Source of the DNA: Mesonia mobilis DSM 19841
GTDB taxonomy: Bacteria > Bacteroidota > Bacteroidia > Flavobacteriales > Flavobacteriaceae
Assembly (NCBI RefSeq): GCF_000423405.1
Contig: NZ_AUHX01000004.1
Coordinates: 300,864-364,863 of the forward strand
DNA: 64,000 nt
Reading direction: 5' to 3'
The stretch's first letter is position 1, and each line of letters opens with the position of its first letter. Shown in pieces: positions 52,910 to 61,600 of the stretch. Under the pieces are notes generated by a model. It made no database searches. It was not told the DNA's origin and saw nothing but the letters and a program-made list of their open reading frames with translations. Position numbers and translations under genes: made by a program.

Positions 52910-53878
52910 ATGGACAAACAGACCGAAATAAAACCCACTTCTGAATTTGCTTTAGAAGTACAGGAAGGCTTAACCGCTTTCCCAAAATACTTATCTTCTA
53001 AATACATTTACGATAAAAAAGGAGATAAACTTTTTCAAGATATTATGAATTTGCCGGAATACTATTTAACCAATTGCGAGTTCGATATTTTAGAAAAACA
53101 TAAAGCTGCGTTGAGCGATTATTTTAAAGCTGAAAAAGGTTTCGATTTAATTGAATTAGGCGCCGGCGACGGAAAAAAAACCAAAATTCTTTTAAAATAC
53201 TTAACCGAAAACAACATCGACTTTAAGTATTTACCCATCGATATAAGTCAGAATATTTTAGATAGTCTAGAAGCTTCTTTAACAGAAGAAATACCGGAAG
53301 TACAAGTTGAAACTTTACAAGGTACTTATTTTAATGTATTAGAAGATCTTGCTAAATACAACACTCGCAAAAAAGTGATGATGGTGTTAGGTTCTAACAT
53401 TGGTAATTTGCCCCACGATAAAGCGATTGACTTTTTAATGAATATTCAAAAAGCGATGAATCCCGGTGATATGTTGTTTATGGGTTTCGACCAAAAGAAA
53501 AATCCGCAAACAATTTTAGATGCATATAATGACCCAACCGGCGTAACTGAAGCTTTTAATAAAAATTTATTGGAGCGTATTAATAATGAATTAGACGCAA
53601 ATTTTAAGGTTGAAAACTTTAAACATTGGGAAACTTACGATCCTGAAACCGGAACCGCGAAAAGCTTTTTAGTAAGTTTAGAAGAGCAAAAAGTGAACAT
53701 TAATGCGCTTAACCTCGAATTAAACTTTAAACAATGGGAAACCATACATACCGAAATCTCACAAAAATACGATGACGATGTGGTTGAATGGCTCGCCAAC
53801 CAAGCCGGTCTAAAAATGACAGAATTCTTCTGCGACGAAGAATGCTTTTATAAGAATTATATTTTCGAGAAGAAGTAG
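52910..53878 (+). CDS. egtD: L-histidine N-alpha-methyltransferase EgtD
   Basis: A 322-residue SAM-dependent methyltransferase making hercynine from histidine. PKYLSSKYIYDKKGDKLFQDIMNLPEYYLTNCE near 22-54 is the typical EgtD start, and FDLIELGAGDGKKT near 78-91 is the SAM-binding loop. MMVLGSNIGNLPH near 160-172 follows. The start is the ATG at 52910, eight bases after egtB. An upstream ATG would read through egtB. It uses SAM from MetK and supplies EgtB. Confidence 0.94.
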   Translation: MDKQTEIKPTSEFALEVQEGLTAFPKYLSSKYIYDKKGDKLFQDIMNLPEYYLTNCEFDILEKHKAALSDYFKAEKGFDLIELGAGDGKKTKILLKYLTENNIDFKYLPIDISQNILDSLEASLTEEIPEVQVETLQGTYFNVLEDLAKYNTRKKVMMVLGSNIGNLPHDKAIDFLMNIQKAMNPGDMLFMGFDQKKNPQTILDAYNDPTGVTEAFNKNLLERINNELDANFKVENFKHWETYDPETGTAKSFLVSLEEQKVNINALNLELNFKQWETIHTEISQKYDDDVVEWLANQAGLKMTEFFCDEECFYKNYIFEKK

Positions 53879-53911
53879 ATTTCTTATCAAAAAAGAAATT
53901 TATAATTCTAA

Positions 53912-54015
53912 TCCTTCAAGGTCTTTGTGACCTTGAAGGATTTATACTTTTCAAATATTTTTCATTATTGAATTATAATGTTTTCGTCATGCTGAGCTTG
54001 ACTCAGCATCTCATC
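53912..54015. repeat. Intergenic palindromes between egtD and the class V PLP gene
   Basis: A perfect 12-bp inverted repeat TCCTTCAAGGTC-tttgt-GACCTTGAAGGA (53912-53940) is followed by the dispersed ATGCTGAG-cttga-CTCAGCAT palindrome (53989-54009). The first may end both converging transcripts, although it has no strong T-run. Confidence 0.65.
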
Positions 54016-54060
54016 AAGCTAAATCAAAATTATTTATCAGTCTAGATATCCATCTTCATT

Positions 54061-55146
54061 TCAACCTCCAAAATTCTTTATCAAATCAAGTAATTCCTCT
54101 AGATCTTGTTGTGTATTATAATAATGAAAACTTACGCGAATACCATCGCCGCGTTGCGAGCAAACCACTCCTCTATTATTTAAAAAATTAAATAATTCAG
54201 TAGTTCCTTTAATATTGAAAAGTGAAGAATGTTCTTTTCGTTTGGCTACTTTTTCTTCTAATAAATGAAGTTTTTCAAATTCAGCTTTCGCTAAGGTTTT
54301 TAGATTTTTTACTTGTTTTTCAATTTCTTCAACACCTATTTTTTCTTGTAATTGTAAAGCCGCTTTTATACTCCCGATATTGGAGGTGTCTAAATGCCCG
54401 GGTTCAAACTTACCGATGAGCGTATTTTCTTCTTGCTTATATTTTCCAATATTAGAGCCAAAACCTACGGCTTTTGGGTAAACTCGCTCGGCCACTTCTT
54501 CTTTAAAAAGGAAAAAAGCATTTCCGAATCCGGCATTCAGCCATTTATAAGCACTGGTTCCCAAAACGTCTAGACCAGATTCCTGAAAATTAAAAACTTC
54601 GGTTCCGCAAAACTGAGTCCCGTCGCCAACAATTAATAAATTAGGATTTTCCTTTTTCAATTGTTTGAGAAAATCTAGATCAATTTTGATTCCGCTAACG
54701 TATTGCACCATACTAAACACAAATACATCAGGTTGATGTTCTTTTACCGCTGCGCTTACATTCATTTCTAGATTTTCATCAATTTCAGCATAACAAACTT
54801 CAAAATCTCGCGCTTCTACCGGCAAATTGATAGAAGGATAATCGCCTTCTAACAATAATACTTTTGCTGTTGCCGGCGAGCCTTCTAAAAAGGCATTAAA
54901 TCCAAATGAAAAACTCGGCATCAACGCTACTTTATTGGCTTCAGCTTTATAAAATTGCGCTAAGGCTTCACGCACTTCTGCATATAAATTAGATTTTTTA
55001 TCTCTAAAAATACTGGCTTGCGTAAGCATATCTAGGTTTTGATCTTGGCGGTAATCAAAAACAGTTTCAGAAAGTATACCGGTGGCGGCAGTGTTTAAAT
55101 AAGTATATTGCCCGATCATGGGGAACTCATTTCTTAAATTCTTCAT
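54061..55146 (-). CDS. Class V aminotransferase-like PLP enzyme
   Basis: A 361-residue fold-type-I PLP enzyme of the cysteine desulfurase/isopenicillin-N epimerase group. YTYLNTAATGILSETVFD near 12-29 opens it, with VGDGTQFCGTEVFN near 189 and the PLP Lys in LGTSAYKWLNAGFGN near 212-226. The C-terminus holds GIRVSFHYYNTQQDLEELL. It converges with egtBD. Ergothioneine synthesis needs a C-S lyase (EgtE, a class V PLP enzyme), so this is a candidate, but the direction and repeat-filled gap weaken the link. Start at ATG 55146. Confidence 0.82.
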   Translation of the reverse strand: MKNLRNEFPMIGQYTYLNTAATGILSETVFDYRQDQNLDMLTQASIFRDKKSNLYAEVREALAQFYKAEANKVALMPSFSFGFNAFLEGSPATAKVLLLEGDYPSINLPVEARDFEVCYAEIDENLEMNVSAAVKEHQPDVFVFSMVQYVSGIKIDLDFLKQLKKENPNLLIVGDGTQFCGTEVFNFQESGLDVLGTSAYKWLNAGFGNAFFLFKEEVAERVYPKAVGFGSNIGKYKQEENTLIGKFEPGHLDTSNIGSIKAALQLQEKIGVEEIEKQVKNLKTLAKAEFEKLHLLEEKVAKRKEHSSLFNIKGTTELFNFLNNRGVVCSQRGDGIRVSFHYYNTQQDLEELLDLIKNFGG

Positions 55147-55206
55147 AAGCTGAAAAAAATTTTGGCTAAAAATCTTTAATTTGGCGTACAACTAAGTTAC
55201 AATAAT

Positions 55207-55617
55207 ATGGCTTCAGCAGAAAGAAAATCGGGCAAAATAGATAGCGAACAACGCGAACTTTTTGAGAATGCACAGCGTAGAATAAAGCAGAAAAAACGCT
55301 TAACCACTCATTTTGTGATTTTTATTGCAGGTTCAATTTTATTTATCATTCTAAATGTAGTACTCGACTTTGGCAAAGAGTTTAAACTTTTTGGAACCGA
55401 CTGGTTTGTTTGGGCTATTTTACTATGGTTCTTTTTCTTTCTAATTCACGCGATCAATGTATTTTTTGTGAATAAACTAATGGGAAAAGAATGGGAAAAC
55501 AAACAAATGGAACGCTTAGTTGAAAAACAAAAAAAGAAAATTGCAGAATTACAACAGCGCGTAGAAAAAGAACATCCGCTACCCAATTCTAACAATAACA
55601 CCTCACTAAACGCATAA
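55207..55617 (+). CDS. 2TM domain-containing membrane protein
   Basis: A 136-residue protein. A basic N-terminus with RRIKQKKRLTTHFVIFIAG leads into two hydrophobic segments (~38-56 and ~68-88, FVWAILLWFFFFLIHAIN), followed by a charged coiled-coil tail (RLVEKQKKKIAELQQRVEKE). This is the 2TM domain layout (PF13239), sometimes found at the N-terminus of LytTR or histidine-kinase sensors, and alone here. It is two bases upstream of folA and is co-transcribed with it. Confidence 0.83.
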   Translation: MASAERKSGKIDSEQRELFENAQRRIKQKKRLTTHFVIFIAGSILFIILNVVLDFGKEFKLFGTDWFVWAILLWFFFFLIHAINVFFVNKLMGKEWENKQMERLVEKQKKKIAELQQRVEKEHPLPNSNNNTSLNA

Positions 55618-55619
55618 TT

Positions 55620-56105
55620 ATGCTTACAATTATTGCTGCTGTGGCAGAAAATAACGCACTTGGCAAAGACAATGACCTGGTTTGGCATTTGCCGGACGAC
55701 TTTAAACGCTTCAAAAAATTAACGACCGGTCATCATATTATTATGGGAAGAAAAACTTTTGAGTCTTTCCCTAAACCTTTACCTAACCGAACGCACGTAG
55801 TAATCACACACCAGCAAGATTATGACGATCAAAATTGTATTGTTACTCACAATTTAAAAGATGCGTTGGCTTTTGCTCGTGAAGATGAGCAACCTTTTAT
55901 TATTGGTGGCGGAGAAATTTATAAACTTAGTTTACCTTACGCCGATAAAATTGAACTTACGCGCGTACACGGCGAATTTGAAGCCGATGCTTATTTCCCG
56001 GAATTAGACCTGAACGATTGGAAATTGGTGAACGAAGAATTTCACGATAAAGATGAAAAGCACAAATACGCTTTCACTTACCTTACTTACGAACGCAAAA
56101 AATAA
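55620..56105 (+). CDS. folA: Dihydrofolate reductase
   Basis: A 161-residue DHFR. It begins LTIIAAVAENNALGKDNDLVWHLPDDFKRFK with the catalytic Asp near 26, then IIMGRKTFESF, PLPNRTHVVIT and PFIIGGGEIYKLSLPYADKIELTRV. It regenerates THF after ThyA and supplies MetF. Its stop codon overlaps the presumed start of the fructosamine kinase gene. Confidence 0.96.
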   Translation: MLTIIAAVAENNALGKDNDLVWHLPDDFKRFKKLTTGHHIIMGRKTFESFPKPLPNRTHVVITHQQDYDDQNCIVTHNLKDALAFAREDEQPFIIGGGEIYKLSLPYADKIELTRVHGEFEADAYFPELDLNDWKLVNEEFHDKDEKHKYAFTYLTYERKK

Positions 56106-56962
56106 AATTTATTTTACCGGAAGTACTTCATCAAATTGCAGAAAAAGAAGGTTTTCAGCTTCAAAATGCTTCAATACTATCTGGCGGAGATATTAACGAA
56201 ACTTATCTTTTAACGACTCCTGAAAATAAATTGGTCGTTAAATTAAATAAAGCCGATCAATTCCCTGAGATGTTCAAAAAAGAAGCGTTGGGTTTACAAA
56301 AGTTGAAAGCTGCAAATGCTTTACGAATTCCTGAAGTTTTTGGTTATGGTGCTATTCAAAATGAAGCTTATTTACTTTTGGAATATTTACCAACCGCATC
56401 TAAAAAAGAAAATTTTTGGGTGAATTTTGCGGAAGGTTTAGCGAAACAACATCAAGTTTCTCAATCCACTTTTGGTTTAGAAGAAGACAATTATATTGGA
56501 AGTTTACCGCAATATAATATTTCTACAATTACCATTGCTGCTGAATTTTATATTGAAAAAAGATTGAAACCACAATTTCAATTAGCATCCAAAAACGGAT
56601 TCAGTTTTCAAAATTTAAATCGATTTTATCAAACTATTGCTGAATTGATCCCGAAAGAACAACCAAGTTTAATTCACGGCGATCTTTGGAATGGCAATTA
56701 TTTAGTCGATGAACTTGGCAATCCCGCTTTGATCGATCCGGCTACATGCTTTGCACCACGAGAAATGGATTTAGCGATGATGCAATTATTTGGTGGTTTT
56801 CCTACGGAAGTTTTTCAGAATTATGAAAAAATTTTTCCGTTAGAAAATCAATGGAAAGAACGCATTCCGCTTTGGCAACTTTACTACCTTTTAGTTCATT
56901 TAAACTTGTTTGGTCGCGGTTATTTAGCTTCCGTAGAAAATATTCTTAGAAAATTCAGCTAA
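56102..56962 (+). CDS. Fructosamine kinase family protein with unusual start
   Basis: The kinase frame begins IKFILPEVLHQIAEKEG directly at the folA stop and runs to 56962 (~286 residues). The ATP-binding N-lobe has SGGDINETYLLTT, the catalytic loop is HGDLWNGNYLV near 195-205, and the DFG-like segment is IDPATCFAPREMDLAMMQLFGG. There is no in-frame ATG upstream within folA, so translation would have to start at ATA (56102-56104, overlapping the folA stop in ATAA) or a rare codon. Starting at the TTG at 56231 would lose the N-lobe. A start-codon change from ATG to ATA is likely. The family removes sugars from glycated amines. Confidence 0.78.
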   Translation: MKFILPEVLHQIAEKEGFQLQNASILSGGDINETYLLTTPENKLVVKLNKADQFPEMFKKEALGLQKLKAANALRIPEVFGYGAIQNEAYLLLEYLPTASKKENFWVNFAEGLAKQHQVSQSTFGLEEDNYIGSLPQYNISTITIAAEFYIEKRLKPQFQLASKNGFSFQNLNRFYQTIAELIPKEQPSLIHGDLWNGNYLVDELGNPALIDPATCFAPREMDLAMMQLFGGFPTEVFQNYEKIFPLENQWKERIPLWQLYYLLVHLNLFGRGYLASVENILRKFS

Positions 56963-57057
56963 CTCATTTTCACACTTATTAACAGCATTCGCTCGATTTT
57001 TAATAGTTTATTGACTCGTGTTCAACTGAATAACTTGTAATTTTAAAGGAAAAAATT

Positions 57058-57558
57058 ATGAGTACCCAAAACAAGTATAACGAAGAAGCAAAGAAAAAGA
57101 TTAAAGAATTAACCGAAGAGATCGAAACCTCGATGATGGTGACGGCTCTAGGCGAAAGCCCGCTACAAGCTATACCAATGACGCAGAAAAAAATCGATAT
57201 GCACGGTGATATTTGGTTTTTAAGTCCCGGTGATAGCGACCACAATAAAAATATTATTAAAAACAAAGAAGTGCAATTACTTTATAGTGAGCCTTCGTCT
57301 AAAAAGTTTTTAAGTGTTTTTGGTGAAGCTGAAATTGTGGTAGAACAATCTATTCTAGAAGAATTATATTCATCGATTTCCGACAATTGGTTCGATGGCA
57401 AAGACGATCCTAATTTAACTGCTTTAAAATTTACTCCGAAAGAAGCTTATTATTGGGATACAAAAACCAATAAATTAGTCAGCTTATTTAAAATGACCAT
57501 TGGTGCTGTTACCGGAAATAAAGAAGATGTAGGAGAAAAAGGTAAATTAACCATATAA
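57058..57558 (+). CDS. Pyridoxamine-5'-phosphate-oxidase-like general stress protein
   Basis: A 166-residue split-barrel flavin-binding protein. TSMMVTALGESPLQAIPMT near 22-40 and WFLSPGDSDHNKNI near 52-65 start the PNPOx-like fold, with FLSVFGEAEIVV and YWDTKTNKLVSLFK downstream. The family (general stress protein 26 type) reduces or binds flavins and is linked to stress. It is not the vitamin B6 enzyme PdxH. It carries its own terminator. Confidence 0.85.
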   Translation: MSTQNKYNEEAKKKIKELTEEIETSMMVTALGESPLQAIPMTQKKIDMHGDIWFLSPGDSDHNKNIIKNKEVQLLYSEPSSKKFLSVFGEAEIVVEQSILEELYSSISDNWFDGKDDPNLTALKFTPKEAYYWDTKTNKLVSLFKMTIGAVTGNKEDVGEKGKLTI

Positions 57559-57579
57559 AAGATCCTGTTTATTGCCAAG

Positions 57580-57618
57580 AAGACCTAATAGTGAAGATTT
57601 TTCCTATTAGGTCTTTTT
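57580..57618 (+). terminator. Intrinsic terminator after the PNPOx-like gene
   Basis: AGACCTAATA pairs with TATTAGGTCT across a 14-base loop, followed by TTTTT. Confidence 0.82.
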
Positions 57619-57653
57619 TATAGTACATTTGCCCAAAGAAAATTAAAAAAATT

Positions 57654-58535
57654 ATGAAAGCATACGTTTTTCCCGGACAAGGAGCTCAATTTACCGGAAT
57701 GGGATTAAGTTTATATGAGAACTTTCCGGAAGCCCAAAAAATGTTCGAAAAAGCCAATCAAGTTTTAGGATTCAACATTACCGATATTATGTTTGAAGGT
57801 ACTGCTGAACAATTAAAACAAACCAACGTAACACAACCGGCTGTATTTTTACATTCTGTGATTTTAAATCACGTATTAGGTGAAGATGCCAAGCCAGAAA
57901 TGGTTGCTGGACATTCTTTAGGCGAATTTTCTGCCTTAGTAGCCAATAAAACCTTAGAATTTGAAGACGCTTTAAGATTAGTATCTAAACGTGCAGAAGC
58001 CATGCAAAAAGCTTGTGAATTACAACCCTCGACAATGGCTGCTGTTTTAGGCTTAGAAGATGAATTAGTTGAAGCTGTTTGCGCAGAAATTGACGGTGTT
58101 GTTGTAGCGGCAAATTATAACTGCCCGGGACAATTAGTGATTTCTGGTGAAGTAAAAGCAATTGAAGCTGCTTGTGAAGCCTTAAAAGAAAAAGGGGCAA
58201 AAAGAGCTCTAGTGTTACCGGTTGGTGGTGCGTTTCACTCTCCGTTAATGGAACCTGCTCGTGAAGAATTAGCAAAAGCTATTGAAGAAACAAAATTTAA
58301 CACTCCAATTTGCCCAATATACCAAAACGTTAGTACCTTTAGTGTTACCAATTCTGATGAGATTAAAGAAAATTTAATATTTCAACTCACAGCACCGGTA
58401 AAATGGACCCAAAGTGTACAAAACATGATTAAAGATGGTGCCACTTCTTTTACAGAAATTGGTCCTGGTAAAGTTTTACAAGGTTTAGTAAAGAAAATAG
58501 ACCGCAGTGCTGTGACGAATAGTCCTGAGTTGTAA
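57654..58535 (+). CDS. fabD: Malonyl-CoA:ACP transacylase
   Basis: A 293-residue FabD. It begins AYVFPGQGAQFTGMGLSL, with the nucleophile in GHSLGEFSALV near 88-98 and the catalytic His in GGAFHSPLMEPA near 196-207. It ends GPGKVLQGLVKKID. It loads malonate onto ACP for fatty acid synthesis. No other fab gene is adjacent. A strong bidirectional terminator separates it from the surface-protein gene. Confidence 0.96.
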   Translation: MKAYVFPGQGAQFTGMGLSLYENFPEAQKMFEKANQVLGFNITDIMFEGTAEQLKQTNVTQPAVFLHSVILNHVLGEDAKPEMVAGHSLGEFSALVANKTLEFEDALRLVSKRAEAMQKACELQPSTMAAVLGLEDELVEAVCAEIDGVVVAANYNCPGQLVISGEVKAIEAACEALKEKGAKRALVLPVGGAFHSPLMEPAREELAKAIEETKFNTPICPIYQNVSTFSVTNSDEIKENLIFQLTAPVKWTQSVQNMIKDGATSFTEIGPGKVLQGLVKKIDRSAVTNSPEL

Positions 58536-58570
58536 AACACGATAGTTTGTTATAAATAATATTATTGAAT

Positions 58571-58599
58571 AAAAAAGGAGGCAAATTGCCTCCTTTTTT
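58571..58599. terminator. Bidirectional terminator between fabD and the giant T9SS gene
   Basis: AAAAAAGGAGGC-aaatt-GCCTCCTTTTTT gives T-runs on both strands and serves the converging genes. Confidence 0.9.
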
Positions 58600-58624
58600 G
58601 GTTTTCGATAAACTTGAACGCCTT

Positions 58625-61600
58625 TTATCTTTTCAGAGTAAAGTGGTTTTTAAAAGTGTTCGGAGTAGGCTCTGCCAGGCTACCGTCTTCTTGAGGGATT
58701 CCCGGGTCTTGGTATTCTACACTGAACCAGTAATCTCCTGAAGGTAATGGGTTACCGTTATAGGTGCCATCCCATCCTCTTGAGCTTGGGCTTAACTGTT
58801 TTAAGAGTTTCCCGTAGCGATCGAAGATAAAGATCTTAGCCCCTCGGTTGAGCGGAGTATCGAGACCAATGATGTTCCAGTAATCATTATACCCGTCATC
58901 ATTCGGGGTAAAGAATGGTGGGAAGTCGATAAACGAGATCACCTCTGAGGCGGTCACCCCACATCCGTTTTTATCTCTTCCGTAAACAATATGCGTTCCT
59001 GCTGATAGCCCGTCAAAGTCGATCGTTACACCTGAAAGATCTACCCAAGGTCCATTATCGATACTGAATTCATACTCTCCGATTCCGCTTACATTAAATA
59101 CCTGTAAGCTATGCTCTCCTTCAAAGCCTAAAGAAGTTGGTGCTACTTCAAACTCCGGTGGGTTGCTCTCTAAGATCGTGACCGTATCAATATCACTTCC
59201 ACAGTTATTGTTGTTCTCATCTAAGGTATTTAGATCGAATACCTGCACACTATAGTCTCCTGCTTGTAGTGGATTGCTGCTTCCGCCTCCTACGGTGATG
59301 CTAGGGCCGGTCTCTCCGGCAAGTACAGTACCGCCATAGGTCCATTCAAAGCTATAAGCAGTGGCATCAAGTCCGGTGTCAATAATAATAGCACTATAAT
59401 CACCATCGGTTACCGGTGTGCTTGGATCGCTGTCTACACAGATATACAACTGATCATAATCACTGATATCTACACTTGGACGTGCATCTACCGTGATCGG
59501 GATCATCACTACATTGGTGCTGGTACAGAAGGTATCGGTATTGATCACTTCAGCATAGATCACATCGCCATCACTCGCTAGGTAAGTTGATTCTGCTGTT
59601 TCCGGGATTCGGTCCCCGTTGTCATAATCTACTTCACTAGCGTAATAATACACCTCGGTGGTAGGCGGAGTGGCATTATTATCGATATTAGTATCGAAAT
59701 CTTGCAAGTTGATCGTAGCGGTATCTTCTCCTTCATTATTAGAACATAGCATTCTCGATAGGTCTACATCGGCGATAGTTGGTCTTGGCGCTACATTGAT
59801 ATGTAAAATACCCAAGTCACTTTCTTCAGTAAGCATACAACCGGTTAAGGTATGGGTTAACTGGATATAGAACTGCTCGCCATTAGAGGCCTGATAGCCA
59901 AAAGGTACAGCATTCTCTCCGGCTAATGCATCTGCTACGCTAAAGTGGAAGCTTAAGGTATAATCCTCGATCACTCCGTTAGTAGGGGTGTTTTGATCTA
60001 ATAATGGAACGATAAGTGAAGTATCAAAGTCCCCACCGTTATAATCGTACACTTGCCCGGCTACATCTTCCGGATAGAAAGCTCCGGTAAGTCCGCCGGC
60101 ATCGTCTGAACATACGGTATATCCAAAGGCTAGGTCGTCGATAGCTTCATTCAAGACCGGTACCGGTTGCACTACCAATTCAAAAGGAACCACCACATAA
60201 CAGAAGTTCCCGGTGGCATTGCTATCGACACGGGCATAGATCACCTGTACATTGGTAGGTGCGCCGGTTTGATCGACTTCATTGTAACTCGGCTCATTGA
60301 GATAAGCGGTTGGCGTACCAATAAGTTCGGCTGCATCTTCATCTTCTGCCGCTTCAAGTGTTTTGTAATAACTGATCGTTACATTTTCTCCCTGACTGAT
60401 CAATTGACCACTTAAGCTAAGATCGAAAGGGTCTAAAGCGACTCCGTCGTTATCATCATCACAAGCGGTTTGACGTAATACATCAGGATCGGTTGTCGAT
60501 GGACTTGGTAATGGTAAAACCTGAAGATCGAAACTAACCTCTGCACTACATTGTACTGTGGTTCCCGAAGTATCTTCAACCACCACATAAATGGTTTGTG
60601 GGTTGGCTATATTTTCATATCCTTCCGGAGTATCGATCGCAATTCCGTTATTAAGGTCTTCTGCATTGGCATAATAGGTAAACTCGTATTGAGATGGTAC
60701 TGCCGGCACTCCTCCAAAGATCTCGGTTTCTTTTACAGTAAGATCAAAAAGGGTGCTGCTATAAGGATCATTGTCATAATCATCATCACAGACATTGAGA
60801 TCGGTTGGGTAGCTTAACGGTGGTAATTCATTTACATTTAAGGTAAAGCTATTGTCCCCATCAAAACCAAAGGTATCGATACAACCGGTAGTGGTGTTCT
60901 CTAAACGAACATAAATAGTTTGACCATTGCTCGTATTGGTATAGTTGGTTGGTACCGCAATAGCGTTGACTCCATCAATGGCTTCCTGCTCATTAGTGTG
61001 GTAAGTGATCTCTAGATCACTCGCGTCTACATCGCCTAAAATATTGTCTTCATTCTGAGTAAGGTCGAAAGAGGTAAATCCATTCGGGCTTTCATCATCA
61101 CATACATAGAGATCTTCTAGCTCTAATTGGATCTCCGGTGAAGCTATCTGAATCAACTCTAAAGGACGCACCGTATAACACCCGGTACCATCATTGCCAT
61201 TAGGACCGGTATTCTCAGCACGTACATAAATGGTTTGATAGATATTGGTGGTACTATAGACATCTGTATTGGTGATCGGATTAGTACCTAAATTTGCGGC
61301 ATTCTCACTAATATGGAACGTAATGGTCACATTAGGCTCTCCATTTAAAATATTATCGATCTCTGCCTCTAAGTCAAATTCGGTAAACCCATCATTATCA
61401 CCATCACATTCTTCGATAGCTTCTAATTCTAAAGCTAAACTCGGATTAGGAGTGACCTCTAAAGTTAAGGTGGTATGAGCCGGACACGTATTCTCGCCGA
61501 TCACACGAACTTCTAAAGTCTGTGCATTAGCAATATTCTGATAATTCTCCGGATCTGCGATCGGGTTATCAGCGGCTAAAGCTGCTGCATTTTCATAGAA

